In this document: piece after piece, positions 45,021 through 55,888 of the stretch
Layout: each line of letters opens with the position of its first letter
How positions within the stretch are numbered: the first letter of the stretch is position 1
DNA from: Nocardioides oceani
GTDB lineage: Bacteria; Actinomycetota; Actinomycetes; Propionibacteriales; Nocardioidaceae
Direction of reading: 5' to 3'
Assembly: GCF_030412965.1 (NCBI RefSeq)
Contig: NZ_JAUHJQ010000001.1
Coordinates: 646,060 to 710,059 of the forward strand
DNA: 64,000 bases
Program-made: the position numbers and the translations under genes
The notes under the pieces: model-generated
What the model saw: only the letters and a program-made list of their open reading frames with translations
Told to the model about the DNA's origin: nothing
The model's database searches: none

Positions 45021-45857
45021 ATGAGTGGGAACGACCGCGACCAGGACGCCCCCAGCCTCGAGCCGCCCACGCTGTTCGGCCGGAAGCGTCGCAAGAAGGA
45101 CGCCGCACCGGCGCCGGTCCGAAGCGACGAGGCGACCCGCGTCGACACCCCGGCGCTGCCGGTGGACGAGACGCCGACGACGGTCGTCCCGCCCGTCGCC
45201 GAGCCGGCCCCGACTCCCCCGCCGGCCCCGGCCTCCGAGCCGACCCGGGCCCCTGAGCCGGCGCCCGAGCCGGTCCGCGAGCCCGCTCCTGCGACCGAGG
45301 TCGTCCCCGTGCCGCCGCCCACGCCCGCCCGCCAGGCCCCGCCGCGGCCGGAGCGGACGCCGGAGCCCGCGGCGCTGCCCTTCTTCGCCGACGAGGCGCC
45401 GGTCATGGTCGAGCACGACGCGCCCGCGGAGCCGACCCGGCTCTCGGAGCAGGCCGAGCCGGCCGAGCCCCGCGAGCCCTTCGTCACCGGCATGCCCGCC
45501 GCGTGCCTCACGGGCCTCGTCGTCGGCCTGGCGACCGTCGCCCTGACCTGGCTGGGCCTGCGCGGCTGCGAGGCCGCCAAGGGCACCAGCTCGTGCGGCG
45601 ACCCCGGCTTCTTCCTGCTGCTCGCCATCCTGGTCGCGATGGTGCTGCTCGGTTCGGCCCTGCTGCGGTTCTTCCGGGTCTCCGACCCCGGGTCCACCAG
45701 CTTCCTCGCCGTCGGCCTGCTGACGGTGCTGGTGCTGCTCTTCCTCATCGAGGCGCTGTTCAGCTGGACGATGCTCATCGTGATCCCGGTCCTCGCGATC
45801 GGCTGCTTCGCCCTCTCGCACTGGGTGACGACGACCTTCGTCGACACCGCTGACTGA
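45021..45857 (+). CDS. Pro-rich membrane protein of unknown function
   Basis: 278 residues. Residues 1-150 are low-complexity and rich in Pro, Ala and Glu (repeated EPAP and PEP), after a basic GRKRRKK patch; the rest has about three or four membrane helices with a CEAAKGTSSCGDPG loop between the first two. The C-terminal half looks like a generic four-helix membrane domain and I do not recognise a family. The cytoplasmic Pro-rich arm may serve as spacer or binding surface. ATG preceded by CAGACT at seven bases, a weak leaderless-type hexamer. It follows tRNA-Pro and is convergent with asd. Confidence 0.75.
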   Translation: MSGNDRDQDAPSLEPPTLFGRKRRKKDAAPAPVRSDEATRVDTPALPVDETPTTVVPPVAEPAPTPPPAPASEPTRAPEPAPEPVREPAPATEVVPVPPPTPARQAPPRPERTPEPAALPFFADEAPVMVEHDAPAEPTRLSEQAEPAEPREPFVTGMPAACLTGLVVGLATVALTWLGLRGCEAAKGTSSCGDPGFFLLLAILVAMVLLGSALLRFFRVSDPGSTSFLAVGLLTVLVLLFLIEALFSWTMLIVIPVLAIGCFALSHWVTTTFVDTAD

Positions 45858-45877
45858 GCGGCGCGTCCCCCGACGAC

Positions 45878-45908
45878 GAACGCCCCCGGCCATCGGCCGG
45901 GGGCGTTC
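45878..45908. terminator. Bidirectional terminator before asd
   Basis: GAACGCCCCCGGCC, loop ATC, GGCCGGGGGCGTTC: a perfect 14-base stem in the 69-base convergent gap between the membrane protein gene and asd, suited to stop both transcripts. Confidence 0.85.
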
Positions 45909-45926
45909 GTGCGAGCAGGGCGGACG

Positions 45927-48238
<2,312 letters not shown>

Positions 48239-48277
48239 AGGGAAGTCCTCGGGTTGGGGGAAAGGCCGCGCCCGAGT

Positions 48278-49036
48278 CTACCGAGCGGCCGCGGATCCCC
48301 CGCCGAGTATCTCATCGGCCGCCGCGACGGCGTCGTCCTCACCGGGGACCTCCCGGTCCAGGCGGTCGTGGGAGACCACCGACAGCAGCGCGTTCAGCGC
48401 GGCACCCGCGAGGTTGCCCCACGAGGAGACGTAGGAGAACTGCCACCACCACAGCGCCTCCTCGCTGTTGCCCTGCCGGAAGTGGCGCAGGCCGGTCTCG
48501 AGGTCGGCGGCGATGCTGGTGAGGTCGTCGGAGAGCTGGCTCTCGACCACCTCCGGCGCGTACGGGTCGAAGACCAGGCTGTAGGTGTCGACCGGCTCGA
48601 GGATCGCCGCGAGCCGCATCCGCATCGGGTCGAGGTCGGTCTCGGGCCCGACGTCGGGCTGGTACTCGGCACGCAGGGTGAAGTCGCGCTGCGCCCCGAG
48701 CCGCGCCCCGGCGAGCAGGACCTGGCTGATCTCCAGCAGCAGCAGGCTGATCGCGCGGCCGCCGCCGTCGGCGTCCCGCGAGATCTCCCGCAGCGCGAGC
48801 AGGAAGCTCGCCGCGGAGTCGGCGATCTGCTGGGCGAGGTCCTGGGTGGCGGCGTCCACCCGCGCGACCGCGTCGGCCGCGCCCGGCAGCGGGCGGGCCA
48901 GCTCGGCGAGCGCCTTGTCGACGTCGATCGGGTGCTCGTCCATGGGCGGCAGGGCGCCGGCCAGGACCGCCTGCTCCAGCAGCGTGGTGGGGTCGACCTC
49001 GGCCGTCGACGGCCGGGTCGGGTGCTGGTCAGTCAT
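48278..49036 (-). CDS. DUF5063 family protein
   Basis: 252 residues, soluble and acidic, mostly helical, with [19 protein letters not shown] and [26 protein letters not shown] in the second half. The family is found next to recR in many Actinobacteria with no known function. The chosen ATG overlaps the recR stop by eight bases. It lies between recR and lysC in the same direction. Confidence 0.85.
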   Translation of the reverse strand: MTDQHPTRPSTAEVDPTTLLEQAVLAGALPPMDEHPIDVDKALAELARPLPGAADAVARVDAATQDLAQQIADSAASFLLALREISRDADGGGRAISLLLLEISQVLLAGARLGAQRDFTLRAEYQPDVGPETDLDPMRMRLAAILEPVDTYSLVFDPYAPEVVESQLSDDLTSIAADLETGLRHFRQGNSEEALWWWQFSYVSSWGNLAGAALNALLSVVSHDRLDREVPGEDDAVAAADEILGGGSAAAR

Positions 49037-49628
49037 CTGCGCTCCGCCTTCCTGCGAATGCCCGGCCGAGGGTGACCTCGTCGGCGTACTCAAGGTCCCC
49101 ACCGACCGGCAATCCACTCGCCAGCCTCGTGACGCGCAGGCCGATCGGCTTGAGCATCCGGGTGAGGTACGTCGCGGTCGCCTCGCCCTCGAGGTTCGGG
49201 TCGGTCGCGAGGATCGTCTCGGTGATCGTGCCGTCGGCGAGCCGCTGCATCAGCTCGCGGATCCGCAGCTGGTCCGGGCCGATCCCGTCGATCGGCGAGA
49301 TCGCCCCGCCGAGCACGTGGTAGCGGCCGCGGAACTCACGCGTCCGCTCGATCGCCACGACGTCCTTGTACTCCTCGACGACGCACAGCACCGTCGGGTC
49401 GCGCCGTGGGTCGCGGCAGATGCGGCACTGGTCGTCCTCGGAGACGTTGAAGCAGATCGAGCAGAACTTCACCTTCGCCTTGACCTCGATGAGCACGTCC
49501 GCGAGGCGGCGGACGTCGACCGGGTCGGCCTGCAGCAGGTGGAACGCGATCCGCTGGGCGCTCTTGGGACCGACGCCCGGCAGGCGGCCGAGCTCGTCGA
49601 TGAGGTCTTGGACGACACCTTCGTACAA
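49029..49628 (-). CDS. recR: Recombination protein RecR
   Basis: 199 residues, the family length. Helix-hairpin-helix ([19 protein letters not shown]), Cys4 zinc finger ([18 protein letters not shown]), Toprim domain ([16 protein letters not shown]) and C-terminal Walker-like region. Works with RecF and RecO in gap repair. Starts with TTG, because no ATG or GTG fits the length; GAGGGG lies nine bases upstream. It follows ybaB at 12 bases. Confidence 0.95.
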   Translation of the reverse strand: MYEGVVQDLIDELGRLPGVGPKSAQRIAFHLLQADPVDVRRLADVLIEVKAKVKFCSICFNVSEDDQCRICRDPRRDPTVLCVVEEYKDVVAIERTREFRGRYHVLGGAISPIDGIGPDQLRIRELMQRLADGTITETILATDPNLEGEATATYLTRMLKPIGLRVTRLASGLPVGGDLEYADEVTLGRAFAGRRSADD

Positions 49629-49640
49629 GTGCTGAGCCCC

Positions 49641-50015
49641 TCAGAACCCGAGCTTGCCCAGGGGTCCGCCGTCGGCGTCCCCACCACCGGCCAGCGGGCC
49701 GAGGGCCTCGCCGGCGATGGCGTCGGCCTGCGCCTTGGCGTCGCGGTACGCCGCCACGACCAGGTCGCCGAGGTCCGCCAGGCTGTCGGCGTCGCCGCCG
49801 TCGACCGTCCCCGGCGTCACCACGACCCCGACGAGGTCGCCGACCCCGTTGACCTCGACCGTCACCGCGCCGCCGGCGACCGAGCCCTGCACGGTCGTCT
49901 CGGCGAGGCGCTGCTGCGCCGCCTGGAGCTGCTCCTGCATCTGCTGGGCCTGCTGGAGCAGGGCGTTCATGTCGAGACCGCCGCCACCGAGGGCGTCGAA
50001 GGGGTTCTGGCTCAT
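49641..50015 (-). CDS. ybaB: YbaB/EbfC family nucleoid-associated protein
   Basis: 124 residues: a Met/Gln-rich N-terminal helix (LLQQAQQMQEQLQAAQQRLAE) and the beta domain (GGAVTVEVNGVGDLVGVVV). Binds DNA as a dimer. The position between dnaX and recR is the conserved arrangement. ATG with GGGATC upstream, 89 bases after dnaX. Confidence 0.94.
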   Translation of the reverse strand: MSQNPFDALGGGGLDMNALLQQAQQMQEQLQAAQQRLAETTVQGSVAGGAVTVEVNGVGDLVGVVVTPGTVDGGDADSLADLGDLVVAAYRDAKAQADAIAGEALGPLAGGGDADGGPLGKLGF

Positions 50016-50104
50016 GCGGGGATCCTCTGCTGTGTCTGCTGCGGTGGGTGGTGCCGGGGGACGGTGCGCGGGCGGTGTCGAGGGACGGTGGCCGGGTCCA
50101 GCTA

Positions 50105-52402
50105 CTACTGGTGGGGGATCTCCTCGATGATCCGGGCGCCGAGCTCGCGCTCGAGCAGGTCGGTCCCGGCGAGGCCACCGGTGTCGGCGTCGAGGTCGTC
50201 GGGGTGGGCGTCGGAGTCGGGGTCGTGCCGTTCGGCGTCGCCGGCCCCGGCCCCGACGTCGGCGGGGGCCCCGGCGGTGCGGGTCTGCTGGATCCTCGCC
50301 CGCGCGGCCGCGATCGCCTGCGGGTCGGCGCTCGCCCGCTGCTGCGCCGTCGGCGGCTCGGGGCGCTCGTCACGCTGCGCGGTGTCCTCGGGCGGGACGT
50401 CGGCCCACGCGGGCGGCCCGTCCTGGCCGGGCGGGGGCCCTTCGCGGAACGCCGGCTCGGGCTGGGCACCCGGCTGCACGGCGGGCGCGGTCGGCTGGCC
50501 CGGCTGGGCCCACGGCGGCGGGTCGGACGGGGCAGCCGGCGCTGGGGCGGGCGGCGGCGTGGCCGCGTCGGCCCGGGCGCCCGGGTCCACGATCGTCTCG
50601 ATCCGCCAGTCGGTGCCGACGACGTCGATGGCCGCCTGACGGACGATCTCGGCGCTGCCGCCGTTGTCGAAGGAGTCGCGCGCCCCGGCGTTGCTGAAAC
50701 CGAGGGTCAGCGTCCGGGCGTCGACCGCCACGACCTGGGCGTTCGTCGTCAGGTGGATCCAGGTGACGCGACGGCGCAGCTTGGTGGCCTCGACGATGTC
50801 GGGCCACAGCCGGCGGACGTCGACCAGCGTGAGCCCGCCGGCGTCCGGCTGGGCTGCCGGCTGGGCCGTCGCAGCGGGCTGCACGGCCGGGGCGGGCGGG
50901 GCGGCGGGCTCCGCCGCCGCGGCCGGAGGGGCGGCGGACGCCGCCGCGGGCCAGTCCGTCGAGGGCTGGTCCACCGGGGGCCGGTCCACCGGGGGCCGGT
51001 CCGTCGGCGGCTGGGTCGCAGCGGGCTGCTCCCTCGCGGGCTGGTCCGCCGGCGGCCGGGTGGCCTCGGCGGGGGCCGGCGAGGACGGCAGCGACACCGT
51101 GGTGGCGGGCGCGAGGTGCGGCACGGGGCGGGCGGGGGTGACCGGGTCGGGCTCGTGGGCGAGCGGGGCGGGCCGGTCCTGGGCCGGGACGGCCGGAGCG
51201 GCCGGCGCGGTGACGGCGGCCGTCGGCGTACCCGTGATCGACACCCGCTTCTCCAGCCGGTCCAGGCGTGCCGCGAGCCCCTCCATCCCGTGGTCGGCGC
51301 CCGGCAGCAGCACCCGGGCGCAGATCAGCTCGAGCAGCAGCCGCGGAGCGGTCGCGCCGCGCATCTCGGTCAGGCCGGTCGCGACGATGTCGGCCGCCCG
51401 GCTGAGGTCGTGGGCGCCGAACCGGGCCGCCTGCGCGACCAGCCGCTCGCCCTGGTCCTCGGAGACGTCGATGAGGCCGGTGGCCGGGGCGTCGGGGACC
51501 GCGGCGACGATGACCAGGTCGCGCAGCCGGCGCAGCAGGTCCTCGGTGAAGCGCCGCGGGTCCTGCCCGGTCTCGATCACCTTGTCCACCACGCCGAAGA
51601 CCGCCGCCCCGTCGCCGGCGGCGAAGGCGTCGACGACCTCGTCGAGCAGCGTGTCAGGGGTGTAGCCGAGCAGCCCGGTGGCCAGCTGGTGCGTCACACC
51701 GCCGGGGCCGGCCCCGCCGAGCAGCTGGTCGAGGACCGAGAGCGTGTCGCGCGCGGAGCCAGCGCCGGCGCGGACGACGAGCGGCAGCGCGGCCGGCTCG
51801 ATGGCCACGCCCTCCTTCTCGCACAGCTCGGAGAGGTAGGACGACAGGAGCCGCGGCGGGATCAACCGGAAGGGGTAGTGGTGCGTCCGGGACCGGATCG
51901 TCGGAAGCACCTTGTCCGGCTCGGTGGTCGCGAAGATGAAGCGCAGGTGGGGCGGCGGCTCCTCGACCAGCTTGAGCAGGGCGTTGAAGCCCTGCGTGGT
52001 CACCATGTGGGCCTCGTCGATGATGTAGACCTTGTACCGGCTGCGCACGGGCGCGAAGAAGGCCTTCTCGCGCAGGTCGCGCGCGTCGTCGACACCACCG
52101 TGCGACGCGGCGTCGATCTCGATGACGTCGATCGAGCCGGGCCCACCGCGGGCGAGGTCGCGGCAGCTGTCGCACTCCCCGCAGGGGTCGGCCACCGGCG
52201 CCGCCTCGCAGTTGAGCGCCCGGGCGAGGATCCGCGCCGAGGTGGTCTTCCCGCAGCCGCGGGGACCGGAGAACAGGTAGGCGTGGTTCACGCGGTTGTT
52301 GGCGAGCGCGGCGCGGAGCGGCTCGGTGACGTGGTCCTGGCCGATGACCTCACGGAACGTCTCCGGCCGGTAGCGGCGGTACAGCGCGAGGGGTGACTCC
52401 AC
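50105..52402 (-). CDS. dnaX: DNA polymerase III subunits gamma and tau
   Basis: 765 residues. Clamp-loader ATPase with Walker A SGPRGCGKTTSAR, zinc finger CEAAPVADPCGECDSC, Walker B IIDEAHMVT, sensor and SRC-like GAGSARDTLSVLDQ. Domain III follows, and residues from about 400 on are a Pro/Ala-rich linker with repeated DRPPVDRPPVDQP-like units, ending in a tau-like C terminus. No shifty A/T run for gamma production is evident in this GC-rich gene. The GTG is preceded at six bases by TAGTGT (leaderless pattern). Confidence 0.95.
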   Translation of the reverse strand: MESPLALYRRYRPETFREVIGQDHVTEPLRAALANNRVNHAYLFSGPRGCGKTTSARILARALNCEAAPVADPCGECDSCRDLARGGPGSIDVIEIDAASHGGVDDARDLREKAFFAPVRSRYKVYIIDEAHMVTTQGFNALLKLVEEPPPHLRFIFATTEPDKVLPTIRSRTHHYPFRLIPPRLLSSYLSELCEKEGVAIEPAALPLVVRAGAGSARDTLSVLDQLLGGAGPGGVTHQLATGLLGYTPDTLLDEVVDAFAAGDGAAVFGVVDKVIETGQDPRRFTEDLLRRLRDLVIVAAVPDAPATGLIDVSEDQGERLVAQAARFGAHDLSRAADIVATGLTEMRGATAPRLLLELICARVLLPGADHGMEGLAARLDRLEKRVSITGTPTAAVTAPAAPAVPAQDRPAPLAHEPDPVTPARPVPHLAPATTVSLPSSPAPAEATRPPADQPAREQPAATQPPTDRPPVDRPPVDQPSTDWPAAASAAPPAAAAEPAAPPAPAVQPAATAQPAAQPDAGGLTLVDVRRLWPDIVEATKLRRRVTWIHLTTNAQVVAVDARTLTLGFSNAGARDSFDNGGSAEIVRQAAIDVVGTDWRIETIVDPGARADAATPPPAPAPAAPSDPPPWAQPGQPTAPAVQPGAQPEPAFREGPPPGQDGPPAWADVPPEDTAQRDERPEPPTAQQRASADPQAIAAARARIQQTRTAGAPADVGAGAGDAERHDPDSDAHPDDLDADTGGLAGTDLLERELGARIIEEIPHQ

Positions 52403-52408
52403 GCCAGA

Positions 52409-52414
52409 ACACTA
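52409..52414 (-). promoter_or_regulatory. -10 hexamer TAGTGT of dnaX
   Basis: TAGTGT, six bases, then the dnaX GTG on the minus strand: leaderless pattern, and it supports this GTG as the start. The SRP RNA gene ends about 70 bases upstream. Confidence 0.45.
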
Positions 52415-52482
52415 ACCACCGGCACCGACAACCGGACAGGCCGCCGGATCCGGCGCCCGCGGACCGGCCCCGAAATGGAAAA

Positions 52483-52575
52483 GGCCCCCCATGCACCCGG
52501 AAGAGCCCACTTGCCCTTGCTGCCTTCCGGCCCTGGGGGATTGGGTGAGGTACCGCCGCACGGGGGGTTGCCCCG
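52483..52575 (-). ncRNA. ffs: Signal recognition particle RNA, small bacterial type
   Basis: On the minus strand the conserved SRP domain IV sequence GGCCGGAAGGCAGCAAGGG is flanked by pairing arms, with the 5' CCCCCCGTGC pairing with the 3' GCATGGGGGG. About 93 bases long; ends are approximate. A TTTT run follows the 3' arm, giving an intrinsic terminator. Location upstream of dnaX is common in Actinobacteria. Confidence 0.93.
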
Positions 52576-52685
52576 GAGTCTAGGCGACCCCGGTCCCGCC
52601 TCCAACACGAGGCGCCGACGACCGGCCCGCGGCGCTGACCCGGAGGGACGGCGGGAGCGATTTCACCGGCGCCGACGACGACCGG

Positions 52686-52691
52686 TACGCT
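52686..52691 (+). promoter_or_regulatory. -10 hexamer TACGCT of tRNA-Ser
   Basis: TACGCT lies seven bases before the mature 5' end of the tRNA, so transcription would begin at or next to the first tRNA base. Confidence 0.45.
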
Positions 52692-52698
52692 CCTGCGC

Positions 52699-52787
52699 GG
52701 AGGATTCGCCTAGTGGCCTATGGCGCTCGCTTGGAAAGCGGGTTGGGTTAACAGCCCTCAGGGGTTCGAATCCCCTATCCTCCGCCA
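52699..52787 (+). tRNA. tRNA-Ser (anticodon GGA)
   Basis: Acceptor GGAGGAT with ATCCTCC, D stem, anticodon stem CTCGC/GCGGG around TTGGAAA (anticodon GGA, codon UCC), long class II variable arm (TTGGGTTAACAGCCCTC) and T arm GGGGTTCGAATCCCC. The discriminator G is followed by encoded CCA at 52785-52787. Confidence 0.96.
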
Positions 52788-52791
52788 CCGG

Positions 52792-52821
52792 ACGGCGTCG
52801 CACCCTCGTGTGCGGCGCCGT
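52792..52821 (+). terminator. Hairpin after tRNA-Ser
   Basis: ACGGCGTCGCAC and GTGCGGCGCCGT form a 12-base stem with one wobble around a six-base loop, starting four bases after the CCA end. Probable terminator. Confidence 0.7.
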
Positions 52822-52849
52822 TCGTCGTCCCCGGCCCGGAGGACCGGCC

Positions 52850-52942
52850 TCAGAGGACCAGCAGGCGCATCATCACCGAGAGCAGTGCCGCGAGGGCGAC
52901 CGCGAGCGCGACCACGAGGGCCCCGCCGAGCTCGCCCCTCAC
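52850..52942 (-). CDS. Putative 30-residue single-helix membrane peptide
   Basis: GTG start, then RGELGG and a continuous hydrophobic run of Ala, Val and Leu ending SVMMRLLVL before TGA: one probable membrane helix with almost no soluble part. GGAG lies about seven bases before the GTG, and the GTG overlaps the stop of a 20-codon frame upstream (GTGA), the coupling style of this genome. Nothing of this size can be proven by sequence alone. It lies in the 52.79-53.15 kb gap between tRNA-Ser and mycP, downstream of a direct-repeat array. Confidence 0.35.
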   Translation of the reverse strand: MRGELGGALVVALAVALAALLSVMMRLLVL

Positions 52943-53001
52943 GACCGCTCCGGTGTCACGCGGCAGGTCGTGGGGTGCGGGACCGCAGGCTGCAGGGACA
53001 T
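52939..53001 (-). CDS. Putative 20-residue leader ORF of the micro-operon
   Basis: ATG followed by SLQPAVPHPTTCRVTPERS and TGA; the TGA overlaps the next GTG. The TAGCGT hexamer (53014-53009 on the minus strand) lies exactly seven bases before the ATG, the leaderless spacing found at many real genes here. Its product has no recognisable domain; it may be a translated leader that brings ribosomes to the membrane-peptide frame. Support is positional only. Confidence 0.3.
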   Translation of the reverse strand: MSLQPAVPHPTTCRVTPERS

Positions 53002-53008
53002 GCGCGCG

Positions 53009-53014
53009 ACGCTA
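53009..53014 (-). promoter_or_regulatory. -10 hexamer TAGCGT of the micro-operon
   Basis: TAGCGT then GCGCGCG-complement (seven bases) then ATG on the minus strand. The nearest unit of the direct-repeat array lies about 55-60 bases upstream of the predicted start point. Confidence 0.35.
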
Positions 53015-53054
53015 GGACCGCACGGCGCCCCGGCGCCCGGCCCCGACGCGATCC

Positions 53055-53105
53055 TGACGTGCCCTGACGCCGCCCTGACGCCGCCTTGACGCCGCCTTGA
53101 CGCGC
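53055..53105. repeat. Five GTCARGG-type direct repeats at 10-11 bp spacing
   Basis: TGAC cores on the plus strand start at 53055, 53065, 53076, 53087 and 53098; on the minus strand the unit is GTCARGG plus four spacer bases (GTCAAGGCGGC twice, then GTCAGGGCGGC and variants). Heptamers repeated once per helical turn are the usual binding layout of OmpR/PhoB-type and SARP regulators. The array lies between mycP (ending 53146) and the putative micro-operon promoter. Confidence 0.65.
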
Positions 53106-53145
53106 AGGCTCCCGGCGGCGACGGCGGCGCCGGCGGCGACGGGGG

Positions 53146-54468
53146 TCAGGGGCGCCGGCGGGCGAGGACGGGCCGCAGCACGAGCGCCAGCAGCAGCGCA
53201 CCCCCGCCGATCAGTCCCCACCACACGGCCCGGTCCCGGGCGCCGGCGAGCAGGTCGACCTCCTCCGGCGGGGCGGTCGCCCGCTCGACCGCGCGGTCGT
53301 CGGAGGTGGCGACCTCGAGCGCGCCGTCCTGCTTGCGCGGGCGCAGCGGCCGCGCGAGCGCCTCGAGGGGCTGCACGACACCGGCGCCGGTGTGGACGTT
53401 GGGCTGCTCGGTGCTGGCGCTGGCCGTGCCGAGCAGCCGCGACACGATCTGGGCGGCGTTCTCGTCGTCGTGGTGGCTGCGCAGCAGCGCCACGACCCCG
53501 CTGACCACCGCGGCGGACCACGACGTGGCGTAGCCCGGCACGCCGCACGTCCCGCCGTCCAGGCCGTAGGAGATCGCCCCGAACGTCGGCACGGCCACGT
53601 CGATGTCGCTGCTCAGCAGCACCTCCCCGGTGGCGTCGCCAGCCCCGGTCCCGTCCGCCGTCGAGCTCACCGCCACGACCCCGGGGTACGCCGCCGGCCA
53701 GACCAGCCCGCGGGCGTCCTCGCCCGGTCGCGGCCCGGTGGCCGGCGCCTCCTCGCCGCCCTCCGCGCTCTCGTCGGGCTCCGGCCCGAGCTCCTCGTAG
53801 AGGAAGTCGCCCTCCTCCCGCGGCCGGTTGCCGCTGGCGGCGACGACCACGACGTCGGCCGCCTCGAGCCGACGGAGCACCTTCTTCAGCGGGGCGTAGC
53901 GCGGCATGGCCAGCGAGACGTTGACGACCCCGATCCCGAGCCGCTCGGCGTTCTGCGCGACCCACTGCAGCCCCGCGACGACGTTCGGGGGCTCGACCGG
54001 GTCCTCGCCCTCCGCGGGGTCCCCGCTGTCGTAGACCCGGACGTCGACCACCTCGGCCGCCGGGGCGATCCCGACGGGCAGCTCCTGCCCGTCCGGGCCG
54101 GTCCGCGGCGAGCCGGCGACGATGCCGGCGACGATCGTGCCGTGCGCGTCGACGACCTCGCCGCGGCCGTACGCCTCTGGTGCGACGGGGATCCCGGAGC
54201 CGACGGCGCGCGGTGCGATGCCGGAGTCGACGACGGCGACCCGGACGCCCGCGCCGGGCCGCTGCGAGCCGTGGGCGGCCAGCCAGGCGTGCGTCTCCTC
54301 GATCCCGAGCGCCTCGAGCGGCAGGCTCGGGTCGGTCGTCGAGGACGGGGCCGGGGTGTCGGCCGTGGTGCCCGTGCAGTCGACCGCGTCGGCGTGCGCG
54401 GGCGCGCCCGGCACGAGCACGAGGCCGGCGAGCAGGGCGCCGGCGACGGCGCCGCGGGTCACTCGCAC
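53146..54468 (-). CDS. mycP: Type VII secretion mycosin (subtilisin-like protease)
   Basis: 440 residues: signal peptide (residues 1-27), subtilase domain with Asp in VAVVDSGIA, His in DAHGTIVAGI, oxyanion Asn in VVAASGNRP and Ser in YATSWSAAVVSG, then one C-terminal membrane helix (ALLLALVLRPVLARRRP). An acidic insert (about residues 228-250) lies between strands. Mycosins process substrates and stabilise the ESX membrane complex on the outer face. GTG start, overlapping the eccB stop by ten bases. Ends the minus-strand operon. Confidence 0.93.
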   Translation of the reverse strand: MRVTRGAVAGALLAGLVLVPGAPAHADAVDCTGTTADTPAPSSTTDPSLPLEALGIEETHAWLAAHGSQRPGAGVRVAVVDSGIAPRAVGSGIPVAPEAYGRGEVVDAHGTIVAGIVAGSPRTGPDGQELPVGIAPAAEVVDVRVYDSGDPAEGEDPVEPPNVVAGLQWVAQNAERLGIGVVNVSLAMPRYAPLKKVLRRLEAADVVVVAASGNRPREEGDFLYEELGPEPDESAEGGEEAPATGPRPGEDARGLVWPAAYPGVVAVSSTADGTGAGDATGEVLLSSDIDVAVPTFGAISYGLDGGTCGVPGYATSWSAAVVSGVVALLRSHHDDENAAQIVSRLLGTASASTEQPNVHTGAGVVQPLEALARPLRPRKQDGALEVATSDDRAVERATAPPEEVDLLAGARDRAVWWGLIGGGALLLALVLRPVLARRRP

Positions 54469-55883
54469 GTCGAGCTCCGGCCGGGCCGGTCAGGCGGGCA
54501 GAGTGCCGCGTTGACCGAGAGCGGCACGCCCTCCTCGAAGAGCTCCACCCAGGTGTCGGGGACGATCGGCGCGTCCACGCCGCCGTACCCGAGCTGCGCG
54601 GCGGCCTGGTCGCCGACGAGCGCGTAGGCGACGGCACGGTGGTCGAGGAGGTACGGCGTCCCCACCCGCCGGTCGTCCCAGCCCGCGCTCAGCACGTAGG
54701 CGCCCCGGCCGGCGTCGACGGTCCCGTCCACGGACCCCCGTGAGGTCCCGGCCTCGGCGACCGAGGCCTCGCCCTCGGGGGCGGTGCCGAGCCGCACGGT
54801 CGGCGCCCCGCCGTCGGGGTCGGGCAGCAGGACCGCGCAGTGCTCGCCGGTCACCTGCTCCAGCTCGCCCTCGGGCCAGTGAGCCTCCTCGTAGGCCGGC
54901 ACCTCCTGGCGCAGCTGCGGGTCGCCGTCCGGCTGGAGCGTGCGCGGCTCGTAGCCCGCCGGCTTCTCCGCGCTGGCGTAGACGGCGGCCGCGAAGGGCG
55001 TCAGCCCGACCGGCGCCGTGCGGGTGACGAGCAGCTCGATGCCGGCGGACTCGTACCGGTCGCCGACCCGGGCCTTGGCGGGCAGCCCGTCCTGGCCGGC
55101 CACCTCGGAGGGCTCGCCGTACCCCTCGAGCCCGAAGCTGCCGAAGCTCAGCGGGCCGCCGGCGGGGAAGAGCGCGAGCCACTGCTCGGGGACGTCGACC
55201 GCCTCCGAGCGGATCGGCATGCCGAGCTGCTGCAGCATGAGGTCGACCGCGCCGCGGTCGGGCACGAGGAAGCTGTAGGCACGGCTCTCGCCGCCGGCCT
55301 CCGGCTCCGCGGACTCCGCGATGAGGTAGACTCGGCCGCGCGCGCGGACCAGCATCCCCGCGCCTGTGAGCGGCTCGACGAGCTGCTCCTCCGACAGGTC
55401 GGCCTTGATGCCGCTGCCGTCGGCGGTGCACGCGGTCCAGGGAGACTCCAGCAGCTGATCATCGTCGGGGACGGTGGAGGGCGCACCGAGGATGCCGATG
55501 TCCTCGCCGACGGTGTACTTGTCGATCTCGGACTGGTCCACGACGCTCGGCTGGAGGTCGGGGCCGAGGATGAGCTGCGCCGAGGTGATGTTGATGACCG
55601 GCCGCAGCTCGGGGTCGTCGCCGCCGTCGAGGATGACGTACGGCGTCCCCCCGGAGATGACGAGGCCGCCGTCGGTCCAGTTGGTCGGGGCCTTCGGGTT
55701 GAGGATCGCGGCGATCGCGGCGCCGGCGACGAGCAGGATCGCCAGCGCGACACCGCCGACCACGGTCCGCCCCGGCCGCGTCGGCTCGACCTCGCGGCCG
55801 CCGGGCGCGCCGGAGACGAACGCCGTGACGAGCCTGCGGCGGCTGAAGGAGTGCGCCTCGACGAGGTCCTTCTTGGTGGCCAT
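54459..55883 (-). CDS. eccB: Type VII secretion protein EccB
   Basis: 474 residues: short cytoplasmic N terminus with LVEAHSFSRRRLVTAFVSG (typical EccB start), one membrane helix (about residues 43-62) and a large extracytoplasmic domain with EccB repeats, CTADGSG and a late CAVLLPD/NAALCPP, whose cysteines may pair. Part of the ESX core with EccC and EccD. The ATG is five bases after the eccD stop. Confidence 0.93.
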   Translation of the reverse strand: MATKKDLVEAHSFSRRRLVTAFVSGAPGGREVEPTRPGRTVVGGVALAILLVAGAAIAAILNPKAPTNWTDGGLVISGGTPYVILDGGDDPELRPVINITSAQLILGPDLQPSVVDQSEIDKYTVGEDIGILGAPSTVPDDDQLLESPWTACTADGSGIKADLSEEQLVEPLTGAGMLVRARGRVYLIAESAEPEAGGESRAYSFLVPDRGAVDLMLQQLGMPIRSEAVDVPEQWLALFPAGGPLSFGSFGLEGYGEPSEVAGQDGLPAKARVGDRYESAGIELLVTRTAPVGLTPFAAAVYASAEKPAGYEPRTLQPDGDPQLRQEVPAYEEAHWPEGELEQVTGEHCAVLLPDPDGGAPTVRLGTAPEGEASVAEAGTSRGSVDGTVDAGRGAYVLSAGWDDRRVGTPYLLDHRAVAYALVGDQAAAQLGYGGVDAPIVPDTWVELFEEGVPLSVNAALCPPDRPGRSSTCE

Positions 55884-55888
55884 CGGTG

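Noticed and set aside
45060..45480. Pro/Glu/Ala repeats in the 45.0 kb protein as a structured repeat domain
   Set aside because: The units are irregular; this is ordinary low-complexity sequence in a GC-rich genome.
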